Shown here one piece after another: positions 44,781-54,938 of a stretch of 64,000 bases of DNA (its first letter is position 1; every line of letters starts with the position of its first letter). A model generated the notes under the pieces. That model saw only the letters and a program-made list of their open reading frames with translations. It was not told the DNA's origin and did not search any database. Made by a program: the position numbers and the translations under genes. Source of the stretch: Lichina pygmaea. Taxonomy: Eukaryota > Ascomycota > Lichinomycetes > Lichinales > Lichinaceae. Where the stretch lies: positions 3,262,379 to 3,326,378 of the forward strand of contig OY730170.1 of assembly GCA_963422465.1 (NCBI GenBank), in the 5' to 3' direction.

Positions 44781-46172
44781 ATGGCTCCCAAGAAGAAAAA
44801 ACCCACCTTTTCAGAAAGTAACACCAGAGCTACACCAGCTATACTCTCCCAACCAGCTCCCAGTCTGGCTAGCACCCAGTCCAGCTCTCCTACCCCCCAA
44901 CCAGCTCCCCAGAGTGACTACAAACTAGTAGACTCCTGGATCAAAACTCAACCAGTCCCAGAATCCATTCTGAAAAGCTGGGAAAATATCAAAAAGAACT
45001 CCTTCCCTACAGAAGCCCAGTCTAGCTCCACTGGCCTCACCAACAGAATCTTCCAGGAGCTGGAGAATATCAACAAGCGGCTGGACAAACAAGAAGCCAA
45101 GCCATCATATGCCCAGGCTGTCCAAAAATCTATTCCAGTACAAATCCCTCTACCTGCAAGAATTCTCAAAGAAGTTCTTGTACATCCTGGTATCCAGCCA
45201 CCTGACATAGCTAATAGAACTCACATCCAGCTTTTCCAGGCTTTTCAAGACAGACTACCCAGCCCCTACAACAAGCAGGTCAGAGCAGTAAGGAAACTTC
45301 CTTCAGGGAATATTCTTATTAACACAGAAAGCCAAGAGACTAAAGTCTTCCTAGAGAAAAACCCTGCCTGGGTATCAGCTATCTTCACAAAGAAAGCAAC
45401 CATCCAGCCCAAGAGATTTCCAGTTCTGATCCATGGAGTCAGAACAGAAGATATCCAACCTGAAGACCTGGAGAAAACCCGCCAGATAATCCAGAACAGC
45501 AACCCATCTCTGAGCAAGCAAATCACCATCCTGAGAGCCTACTGGTCTAAGAAGGCTATAGCTCAAAAGAAGCCAGTTACCTCTCTCCACCTGGATCTGG
45601 CTACCTCTGAACAAGCCAATCTTTTGATTGAGAGTGGGCTAGTGCTGGGGCACAGGATGCATGAAGCAGAACCTTTTCTGGCAGACACAGTTATTGCACA
45701 ATGTTTCAAGTGCTTTGGCTATGGGCACCAAGCACGCTTCTGCAAGAACAAAGCTGTGTGTGGTGCCTGTGGAGGCCAGCATGAAAGGAGAGCCTGCCAA
45801 GTTCCTGAACAGCTTCTCAAGCCAAAATGCTGCAACTGCAGAGGAGCTCACCCAGCCTGGGCCAGTGTCTGTCCAGTATGCCAGGAAGCAGCCAAGAAGG
45901 CAAGAGAAGTATGGAACACACGCCCAGGAAAATATGAGATCCCAACAGCTACCTCTGTTCCAGCTCTACAACCCTCCCCAGTTATGTCTTTCCCTCTCTC
46001 TCAGTCTCTACCAGGGGGGAAAAAACGTAAAACAGCTGAGCCAAGCAGAAGCTCAGAGAGACTCAGAGGTGCACTCCCAGAAGTGCAAATTCTTTCTTCA
46101 AGATCAGCCAACTCTGGAGGAAAGCTACCAGCTAACTCCTTCAAGATCTTTGATACTGAGATGTCTGCATGA
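44781..46172 (+). CDS. LINE ORF1: zinc-knuckle RNA-binding protein
   Basis: 463 residues, intact. The N-terminus is Ser/Pro/Gln-rich. The C-terminal part has three Cys/His knuckles: CFKCFGYGHQARFC (about 310), CGACGGQHERRAC (about 326) and CCNCRGAHPAWASVC (about 350). This is the usual arrangement of the nucleic-acid-binding ORF1 in Tad/I/Jockey-type LINEs, where it coats the transcript. Its stop TGA (46,170-46,172) overlaps the ORF2 start ATG (46,169-46,171) as ATGA, which suggests coupled re-initiation. Confidence 0.92.
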   Translation: MAPKKKKPTFSESNTRATPAILSQPAPSLASTQSSSPTPQPAPQSDYKLVDSWIKTQPVPESILKSWENIKKNSFPTEAQSSSTGLTNRIFQELENINKRLDKQEAKPSYAQAVQKSIPVQIPLPARILKEVLVHPGIQPPDIANRTHIQLFQAFQDRLPSPYNKQVRAVRKLPSGNILINTESQETKVFLEKNPAWVSAIFTKKATIQPKRFPVLIHGVRTEDIQPEDLEKTRQIIQNSNPSLSKQITILRAYWSKKAIAQKKPVTSLHLDLATSEQANLLIESGLVLGHRMHEAEPFLADTVIAQCFKCFGYGHQARFCKNKAVCGACGGQHERRACQVPEQLLKPKCCNCRGAHPAWASVCPVCQEAAKKAREVWNTRPGKYEIPTATSVPALQPSPVMSFPLSQSLPGGKKRKTAEPSRSSERLRGALPEVQILSSRSANSGGKLPANSFKIFDTEMSA

Positions 46173-49100
46173 AAGACACAAAGCTGACACTTCTCCAGTA
46201 TAATGTGTAAAAAAGCCAATCAGTCCAAGAGCTACTGCTAGCAACCTCAGCTCTCCAAGAGGTGGACATTATTGCACTTCAAGAGCCCTGGAAAAACCCT
46301 CACCTAGAAACAAGCACTTCAACTGTTTTCTCTTCCTTTCTTCCTCTCTACTGTTCAGAGATTGGCAGAACACTTTTTCTTATTAATAAAAATCTGAAAC
46401 TCTCTTCTCTTCATCCTACCTTCTGGAATAAAGACTTTGTTTCTCTTGAAATCTACTTGGAAAACTCTTCTACTTCTCTTTGGGTACATAATCTCTACTT
46501 CACCCCATCAAGTCAAGAAAACTACACAGAGGCATCAGAAGCTCTTCTCTGTTTACTCCAAAATACTTTACAAGAACAAGGACAACATATTCTTCTCACA
46601 GACTCAAATCTTCACCACCCAGACTGGTCAAAGAAAAGAAGACTGTACTCTGAGACTGCAAACAAGTTTCAAGACCTAATGAAAGATTTAAATCTGGATT
46701 TAGCTATTGCACCTTTCACCCCTACCAGAGCAAGATCTCTTTCTGAAAAACCATGTTCTTCTATTGATCTGTCTTTTATTTCTTCTTCTCTTTCTAACTC
46801 TCTGATTTTCTCTAAAGTGGCTCTTCAGTTCTTTCATGGGTCTGACCACAGACCTGTACTAACCTGCCTGGACCTGGATCCTCCAAGGAAAATCTGGAAA
46901 CCAGAAAGAAACTGGAGAACACTGGACTCAAACCTTGCAAGAGTAGAGTGTGAGAAGCTACACCTGCCCTTCCACTTCCAAGACAAATATGAAGTGGATG
47001 AGTACTTGGAGTATCTTGACAACTTTCTCCAAGAAATAGCAAGCAAATCCACACAGCTCCAGAAGCAATCTGGCCACTCAGTTCCCTGGTGGAATCAAGA
47101 GATCCAAAACAAGGTTAAAGAGGAAAGAAGAGTAAGAAGAAAAGTGCAAAAAAGGCAAGCAAGTCAAGAGGAACTTGAGCAAGCAACTAAGCTCAAGAAA
47201 AAGGCAGTCAGAGATGGAAAACAGAACACTTTCAGACACCAAATCCATGAGCTGGCCAGCTCTTCAAAGTTCTGGAAGCTTGCAAAGTGGGGAAAGTCCA
47301 AAGCCAACAAGACTCCTGATCTTCCTCTGGTTCCTGACCTGGAAACACAAGAAGGAATAGCCAAAACCTTTGAGGAAAAGACTAAAGCCTTCTCACAACA
47401 GTTCTTTCCAAAAGCTCTAGTTCCAGAACCAGGCTCAGAAAGCTCCCAGACTATCTCTGAGATACAGCTCTCCCAGGAGGTAACATGTGAAGAAGTGGAG
47501 CAAATTCTGGCCAAGAAGAAACCTTTCACAGCAGGAGGGAGAGATAAGCTGCCAAATGGATTTCTGAGAGCTCTGGGGCCTAGGTTCTGCCAAGCTCTAG
47601 CTATTCTGACTTCAACATGCTGGAAACTGGAGTACTTCCCTGAAAGATTTAAGAGTGCAAAAACAGTCTGCTTGAGGAAACCTGGCAAGGGAACCTACAA
47701 TCAAGCTAAAGCCTGGCGCCCTATAGCTCTGCTAAACACAACAGGCAAGCTGATGGAAGCTATTGCTGCAGCCAGACTAAGCAAGATAGCAGAAGAAGCT
47801 GGACTATTGCCAGATATCCAGATGGGCTTTAGGAAAGAAAGATCCACAGAAGCAGCACTTTTCCTTCTAACCTCCCAAGTGGAAAAAGTCTGGAAGGAAG
47901 GCATGGTTGCATCCCTACTCTCACTGGATATCTCAGGAGCCTATGACAGAGTTCTCCCCAAGATACTACAGCAAATTCTGAAAAGAAAAGGAATACCTGC
48001 CTGGCTAGCTTCCTGGATCTACTCCTTCTGTGATAAGCGCTCTACCACTCTTGTCTTTGATGATTCTGAGTCCTATTCTATTCCTATTCATTGTGGAGTT
48101 TCTCAAGGTTCTCCATTATCCCCTATTCTTTTTCTATTCTACATTTCTGAATTGCATGAGACTGTGCATACTCCCTCTTCTGGTGTATCTGCCCTGGGGT
48201 TTGCAGATGATACAAATCTGCTTGCTTTTGGTCACTCCTTGAAAAGTAACCTTCTGAAGTTAAAGAACACACACCACAAATGTCTATCCTGGGCTGCAAG
48301 ACATGGAATGGTCTTCTCACCTGAGAAATATGAAATACTTCATTTTTCCAGAAGAAGATCAGACAATCTTCAGCTCAAGCTCAGACTGGGGAATGTGATT
48401 CTCAAACCAAAAGAAGAAGTGCGAGTACTTGGAGTGTACCTAGATGCAAAGCTCCACTGGCACAAACACCAGAGGATTATTCTTCAAAAAGCACAGAAAG
48501 CACTCTCTTCTCTTTCTAGAACTTCCTATTCTACTTGGGGCTTTCCAGTTCACACATCACGTCTGGTGTACACTGCTATACTGAGATCTCTACTGAGCTA
48601 TGCAGTGGGGATCTGGTTTAACCCTCTAAGAAAATCCTCCAATATCTCTTCTCTTGTTTCATTTCAAAACAGATGCCTAAGACTTATTGGGGGTGCCTTC
48701 AAAGCCACTCCTTCTTTTCTATTAGAGAGTGAGCTTTTTCTTCTACCTCTAGATCTATACTTTAAATTTCGCACTGCCTGTTTTCTTTCTTCTATTCAAA
48801 ACTCCCCTCTCAAATACTTTCTTGACAGTATCTTTTCCACTATTTCCAGCTATGCCTCTCTCTTGAAGAAACCTTTAAAGGAATCCTCAACTATCTCTCC
48901 TAAGTGGAAATTCACTTGGTTAAGTCAAATAACTACTAACTAGGCTAGTTCAAAGAAAGAACTACAACAGCTCTTTACTAAAAAGTGGGAAGACCAATGG
49001 GAAGAGAAGAAAAGAAGAAGCTATCCAGGCTGGCAGACTTTCTGTCAAAAGCCACACAAAAACAATCTGAAGCTCTACAAAGAGTTACAGAAAGCTGAGG

Positions 49101-49411
49101 CAAGTCTGCTACTGCAAATCAGGACTGGAAGAATTGGTCTGGCAAGTTTTCTTTTCAGAGCTGGAGCTCCTGACTTCCCTACCCCACTATGTGTGTGTGG
49201 CCAAGCAGAAGAAACTGCAAAACATATCACCTCTTCATGCTCTCTTTATTCAAGACAAAGACAACAAGTCTCTTTTAATCCCCAAGACTTCACCACTATT
49301 ATTTCAAACCCAGAGCTACTACAGAAGTTCTTGTACTGGTTTATGTTTTTGAAAAGACTAAACCAGTTTAATCTAGCTTTCAAACTCCACTATTCCCAAT
49401 CCAATACCTAG
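46169..49411 (+). pseudogene. LINE ORF2: endonuclease and reverse transcriptase, two stops
   Basis: The frame from 46,169 to 49,411 is 1081 codons long. It has an apurinic-type endonuclease (IIALQEPWKNP, LTDSNLHHPDW, GSDHRPVLT; first 220 or so residues), reverse transcriptase (WRPIALLNTTGKLMEA, QGSPLSPILFLFYI, catalytic GFADDTNLLAFG about residue 680) and a C-terminal Cys/His tail (CVCGQAEETAKHITSSC). Stops: TAA at 46,208-46,210, shortly after the start, and TAG at 48,941-48,943 where related copies read CAG. No RNase H domain is visible between the RT and the tail. The enzyme would nick DNA and copy the RNA at the target. Confidence 0.9.
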
Positions 49412-49734
49412 ATTCTCTTCTCTTACCAGAAACTTCAAGATTCCTTTTGTTACATTCCCTAGTCACACTCTGCCTTCAGTTTTTATCTCTTCAAAGGTTT
49501 TCTGAAGGAGTTCACTATTAGCTAGAAGATCTGCATGGCTGTAAAGCTACTACCAGTGTAAGAATCAAATAAATAAAAAAAAAACCCTCAACACTGGAAG
49601 AAGATGCAAGCAGCAGCCCTATCAGCTCACAATGGCAAATAGACAGACAGAGCTAGTCTGCTATAAGACGCAGCCAATGGAAATAGTTACCAGACACTAT
49701 ACTGAAAGAATCCACCTTGATATTGTCGAGTTGG

Positions 49735-50334
49735 TGTTACGACCCAGGGGATGGGAGCCACTTATTTATAGGCAATCAGGCTGTGGGCCAGGCAAGAGGA
49801 CACTATGGAAGTCAAGTGACCAACCAACAAGGGGTCACGTGACTGTCGAGACACACACAGGAGTCTTGACGCAGCATGCATGAAGCATCAAGACAATCTC
49901 ACCAGTCTCGACACAGGATGCATGAAGCATCAAGACAATCTCACCAGTCTTGACACAGGATGCATGAAGCATCGAGACAATCTCACCAGTCTCGACGCAG
50001 GGTGCATAACATGGTGGGACTGTCAAGACAATCTCACCTGTCTTGACATCAAGACTGTCAAGACAATCTCGATCATCTTGACAGGCCAGCACTATATAGT
50101 CTGGCGATAGTTCCCTTATGGAATAATAGTCTTCAACTCATGTTGTGATCCAGACAACTAGATCTACTTCAATACAATCCTTTGTACAAAGCTGTTGATC
50201 AGGTGTCACCACCACCATGTTCCACCAAACCCCTTTGCACTCCTTGACACTCCTCTCCTGTGAGAACCAACCCGCCTTCCACCTCTCACCCTAATCCTAT
50301 ACTCGGATAGGACAGTACAGTACAGACCGCAACA
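49735..50334 (+). repeat. Solo LTR of Gypsy family A, inside A3
   Basis: 600 bp, TGTTAC...GCAACA, with the GTTGG duplication at 49,730-49,734 and 50,335-50,339. It is a separate insertion into A3 that lost its interior by recombination between its LTRs. Confidence 0.93.
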
Positions 50335-51343
50335 GTTGGCCACTCAGGATATCTATTTAGAGATGTCTTGGCTAAAGAAGCACAACCCAGTTGTTAACTG
50401 GAGGACAGAAGTACTCACGTTTAGGAACTGCACTAACAACACAGCTCAGACCTGTTACCAGCCGCAGAAGGCGTGGACAGATGAGGGAAGAAGTCCTCAG
50501 TAGACCCTCACTGACAGAAAGGACAACTCTCAAGAGAAGAGGTCTGCCTTGACAGGCACACCCCAGAACCAGGTGGCCAAACAGTCAGAGATGAAAAGAG
50601 AGGAAGTTGTTAACCTTCTGGAGATCTCTGAAGAGTACTGACCTAGGTATGATAACCTCTTTCAGGAAGAGATAACAACAGCAGTGTTGCCTAAGCACCA
50701 ACCTTGGGATCATGAGATCAAGTTGCAACCAGGGACAGAGCCAGAATTTAGACCAATTTACCAGTTATCAGAGAAAGAGTTCCAAGTACTTCGCGAGTAC
50801 CTGGAGGAAAACCTGAAAAAGAGTTTCATTCAAGAATCTCAATTGCCAGCAGGATACCTGATACTATTTGCACCAAAGAAAGATGGAAGTCTTTGACTTT
50901 GTGTGGATTACAGGAAACTCAACAACATTACCATCAAAAACTGATATCTGTTGCCAAATGTGAACAAATTGCAAGACAGGATCAGCCAAGCTACAATCTT
51001 TACCAAGCTGGACTTGAAAGAAGTATACAACCTGATACGCATGAAAGAAGGAGAAGAATGGAAGACAGTCTTCAGAACCTGATACAGACACTACAAGTAT
51101 CTGGTTATACTATTCAGACTCACAAACACACCAGCAACATGTCAGGCATTGATCAACAACATCATCAGAGCATACCTGGACCAAACAGCTATTGCCTACT
51201 TGGACAACATTCTTGTCTACTTGAACACACAACAGGAACATACCAAACATGTGAAGGATGTTCTACGATACCTACAAAAGGCAGAGCTCAAGCTCAACCT
51301 GAAGAAATACAAGTTCAACAAACTGGAAGTTAAATTCCTCGGA

Positions 51344-51813
51344 TTTTTTTTGATTTGATTTGATTCTTACACTGTTTGTAGCTTTACAGCCATGCAGATC
51401 TTCCAGCTAATAGTGAACTTCTTCAGAAAACCTTTAAAGGAATAAAAACTGAAGACAGGGAGGTGACTAGAAAGTGTAGCAAAAGGAAATCTTGTAGTGT
51501 CTGGTAGGAAAAGCTTCTAGATGTTGGAGTGTGAATAGTGAAGTTTGAAAGCCAGATTAAATTGGTTTAGTCTTTTCAAAGACATAAACCAGTACAGAAA
51601 CTTCTGTAGAAGCTCTGGGTTTGAAATAATAGTAGTGAAATCTTGGGGGTTAAAGAGAGCATGTTGTCTTTGACTTGAGTAGAGAGAGCATGAAGAGGTG
51701 ATATGCTTTACTGTCTCTTCTGCTTGACCACACATGCATAGGGGGGTAGGAAAGTCAGAGACTCCAGCTCTGAAAAGAAAACTTGCTAGACCAATTCTCC
51801 CAGTTCTGGTTTG
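51344..51813 (-). mobile_element. LINE fragment (last 470 bp) inside Gypsy A3
   Basis: Minus-strand 3' end of the LINE with tail ATCAAATCAAATCAAAAAAA. Target duplication AAATTCCTCGGA (51,332-51,343) and AAATTCCTCAGA (51,814-51,825). Almost identical to the matching part of 32,797-34,385, so the two come from a close source. Confidence 0.93.
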
Positions 51814-52964
51814 AAATTCCTCAGATACATCATAGGAATTGAAGAGATCAAGATTGACCCTGAGAAAATTAAAGTGATTCAGTAATAACCAACACTGACA
51901 TCAGTCAAGGAAGTACAAGCCTTCCTAGGATTTGCCAACTTCAACTGACAGTTCATCAAGAACTACTCCCAGATGGCAACACCACTGACAGAACTCACGA
52001 AGAAGGACGTGGAGTACTGGTGGACAGAGAGACAACAAAAAGTATTCCAGCAGCTCAAGGATACTTGCGCCAAGGAACCAGTTCTTCTCAACTTCAAGAC
52101 AGGCCAACCAACATGAATCAAGACAGACACTTCAGATCAGGCAGTGGGAGCATGTTTATACCAACAGGCAGACAGTAAGTGACACCCAGTTGCCTACTAC
52201 TCACAAAAAATAACACAAGCGGAACAAAACTATGATATCCACAACAAAGAGCTACTGGCAGTTGTCAACACACTTGAACACTGGAGAGTGTACGCGGAAA
52301 GCAGTTCTGAACTCACTGTTCTCACAGACCACAAGAATCTGACAATATTCATGACAACCAAGAAGCTGAACAGACAGCAAGTCAGATGGGCTGAACTCCT
52401 AGGGTAACACAAGTTTAAGATCTTGTACACCCCCGGACAAGATAACAGGAGAGTAGACACACTAAGCTGACAAAAAAACCACATGGAAGATGATGAACAC
52501 CAAGGAATAATCTTACAGTAGGACCAGCAAGGAAACCTGGTTCCTCAACCACAGATCAACAAGCTCATAGCAGAAGACACTGAAGAACTAATAAGGAACT
52601 ACCATGATAATCCAGTATATAGTCACCCAGGAATCACCAAAACCACAGACCTTATCCAACAGGCAGGAAACAATGTCATCAACCTCTGACAACATGTCAC
52701 AAGCTACATCAGCAAGTGTCTACTATGCCAGAAAAACAAACATGGAAGACATAAGCCATACAGAGAGAGACACCCAAACACAATACCAAGAGGCTCTTGG
52801 GAAGACATGTCAATAGACTTCATCACAAAGCTACCCAAGTCCAAAGACCCAGTCACAGGAATCACCTACAACTTAATTATAGTGATAGTGGACAGATTCA
52901 CAAAATATCTAATAGTGGTACTATTCAAGGAGACCCAGGGGGTGGCATAGTGTAGCGGGAAGCT

Positions 52965-53355
52965 TGTTAAGGCCCAGGCCGGAACGGCTGAGCCGACTGA
53001 AGTGAGTGTACAGAGGTACACAGAACAATATTCACCCGACCCGGTGGACAAGGTGGACGATGTGTAACCAGCTTGTCCAGCTCGCCCACGGTGGACGAGG
53101 TGGATGATGTGTAACCAGCTTGTCCAGCTTGTCCACGCAGAAAGCTGATACCCCTCGGGAGGACCCCCCCCCCTCAGGCTCCTGTATATAAGAACCCAGA
53201 TAGCCGGAGAGAATAGCTCTCCAGGCTGAACACACACTACAAGCGACAATAGCAAGAGAGTTACTCTACTTGCTATTCATCTATTGAGTCCCTGCCCTCC
53301 TCGGTCGAAGACAGGACCACCCACATTCTGTGTGAACGTGGACTGGCCTTTAACA
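52965..53355 (+). repeat. Gypsy C 5' LTR
   Basis: 391 bp, TGTTAAGG...TTTAACA. It holds CGG-CTGAG-CCG (52,985-52,995), two copies of a unit around GTGTAACCAGCTTGTCCAGC (about 53,060 and 53,110), a run of C, and the TATA box TATATAAG (about 53,185). AGGCTGAA lies 38 bases after the TATA start and is complementary to TTCAGCCT just inside the element. Confidence 0.9.
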
Positions 53356-53393
53356 GTTTCAGCCTCTAACACATAGGACACCGGCTCAATACG

Positions 53394-53984
53394 ATGGCAG
53401 ATCCACGCAGCCCTACCCCTTCGCAGGCAGGCCAAGCTTGGGCTGCACCTCAGGTGCAAGCCCAGGAACCACCTGTCCCTACCACCCTCACCTTACCTCC
53501 AAAGCTGTTGAAGGTAGGTACGCCGAAGAGGTACGATGGATCACGAGGGGGATTGGAATTATTCTTCTCTCAGCTTGAGCTTTACTACAGATTCAACACC
53601 GCACAATTCCCTACAGAACAGGAGAAGGTGCTGTTCGCAGCTTCCTACCTGGACAGACCAACATTTGCCTGGTTCAATGTCTACCTACAAGACTTCCTCA
53701 ACAACAAGGAAGATCCCTCTAGCATGGAGACCACAACACAGCAGATCATTGGGAGATTCTCTACCTTCAAGACCCAGATGAAGAAGACCTTCGGGGTCAT
53801 TGATGAAGAACAAGATGCGGAACAAAAGCTCCAAGCACTACAGCAGACAGGGTCAGCATCAGACTTTGCGGTGAAGTTCCAACAGTTGTCAGTGAGGACA
53901 CAATGGGGAGACAGTGCCTTGACAGCACTATTCTACCAAACTCTCAAGGAACAAGTCAAGGATGACATCGCACGAGGAGACTGA
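53394..53984 (+). CDS. Gypsy C gag, capsid part
   Basis: 196 residues starting MADPRSPTPSQAGQAW. Capsid-like: PKRYDGSRGGLELFFSQLEL, FAASYLDRPTFAWFNVYLQD. The nucleocapsid is found further on in the 54,096-54,557 frame. Confidence 0.88.
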   Translation: MADPRSPTPSQAGQAWAAPQVQAQEPPVPTTLTLPPKLLKVGTPKRYDGSRGGLELFFSQLELYYRFNTAQFPTEQEKVLFAASYLDRPTFAWFNVYLQDFLNNKEDPSSMETTTQQIIGRFSTFKTQMKKTFGVIDEEQDAEQKLQALQQTGSASDFAVKFQQLSVRTQWGDSALTALFYQTLKEQVKDDIARGD

Positions 53985-54095
53985 CCTACCGACCTCAAGG
54001 ATATGATCAACACAGCGGTACGCATCAACGACCGACAGTTCAAACAAGAACTCGAGAAGTGAGGCAAGCATGCAAGGCCATAGGGCAAAAAGACA

Positions 54096-54557
54096 GTGCC
54101 AGCACAAGACAAGTACAGCTTGACACCTATGGAGATTGATGCAACAACACCACAGGCAACAAAGAAGAAAGAAACACGGAAGTGTTACAATTGCCAGAAG
54201 GTAGGACACCTCGCAGCCAACTGCCAAAGCAAGAAGAAGAAAGAAGGCAAGGGTAAGCAGTTGAATGCCACTGGTGCCTGGAAAGGCAAGAGCATTCAGG
54301 AGCCACCAAGGGCTCCCAGAGGCACGCTACCCATGAACCAGTCAGAAGCAACACTCCTCGGACAGGAGGACAATCTCAGACAGCACATCAAAAGACTGGA
54401 GAACAATCTGCAGAGGTCACTGGAGGACCTGCACACAACCCAAGACCAGATCGATAAGGTTCATTGGGAGGATGACCTGATCTCCGAATTCGACACAACA
54501 GACTATGAGATTGACATAACCGGCATGCCACCAGTTCCCAAGACACCACCACTCTGA
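54096..54557 (+). CDS. Gypsy C nucleocapsid region
   Basis: 153 residues with one CCHC knuckle, CYNCQKVGHLAANC, followed by Lys-rich sequence and a helical segment. Confidence 0.85.
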   Translation: MPAQDKYSLTPMEIDATTPQATKKKETRKCYNCQKVGHLAANCQSKKKKEGKGKQLNATGAWKGKSIQEPPRAPRGTLPMNQSEATLLGQEDNLRQHIKRLENNLQRSLEDLHTTQDQIDKVHWEDDLISEFDTTDYEIDITGMPPVPKTPPL

Positions 54558-54572
54558 TGACAGGATGCGACC

Positions 54573-54938
54573 TTGTCAGAGGACGGCAAAGCAAGAGTGA
54601 CACGATGGGTAGACAACACCATCAGCATCTCACAGCCCCGAGACATCACAGCGCAAGTGGACCTTCACCAGGCTACGACACCAGCCTGCGGACGTCCTTA
54701 TTGGAAAGGATGCGAGGACCACTACTGCAAGGAACATCTCCTAGAGAAAAGGAGAAGGCACTACTTCCCTGGCCCAGAATACCACAAGAAAGCCTGGAGC
54801 ATCAAGCACCAGCTAAGCCAGCAAGGGAAAGAACACGATGACTGCGGAGAAGACGCATGGGAGCTATGCTTCACCGAAAAATGTGAAAGACATGTGGCAG
54901 AACACCAGGCTCAGGGCCTTGGTTGTTCAAAAAACTAG
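54573..54938 (+). CDS. Gypsy C Cys/His-rich domain
   Basis: 121 residues. The core has GCEDHYCKEHLLEKRRRHYF and ELCFTEKCERHVAEHQ, with further His and Cys between. It sits between nucleocapsid and protease, as in family A (27,230-27,637), and shares the C..H..K...FPG..H....C...W..C...C..H plan. It probably binds zinc; family unknown. Confidence 0.6.
   Translation: MSEDGKARVTRWVDNTISISQPRDITAQVDLHQATTPACGRPYWKGCEDHYCKEHLLEKRRRHYFPGPEYHKKAWSIKHQLSQQGKEHDDCGEDAWELCFTEKCERHVAEHQAQGLGCSKN

Larger units (their letters stand above)
44284..49583 (+). mobile_element. Near full-length Tad-like LINE inside Gypsy A3
   Basis: About 5300 bp, flanked by a 12-bp duplication (ACCCTCAGCACT at 44,272-44,283 and ACCCTCAACACT at 49,584-49,595). 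Layout: a 5' UTR of about 500 bp, ORF1 (zinc-knuckle protein), ORF2 (endonuclease plus reverse transcriptase) and a 3' end with CAGTGTAAGAATCAAATAAATAAAA. ORF2 has two in-frame stops, so this copy is inactive. At least four other partial copies of the family lie in the window. Confidence 0.93.
49596..52922 (+). pseudogene. Gypsy A3 protease to integrase, broken and interrupted
   Basis: The first A3 base block after the LINE resumes the protease region (49,596-49,734), then comes a solo LTR. RT runs 50,340-51,343 and 51,826 on, with a LINE fragment between. RNase H and the first half of integrase continue to 52,922. Collinear with A1. Confidence 0.8.

Noticed and set aside
47164-47688. Minus-strand frame of 174 codons in the LINE
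   Set aside because: It is antisense to the RT-bearing ORF2, which has strong motif support, and has no motif of its own.
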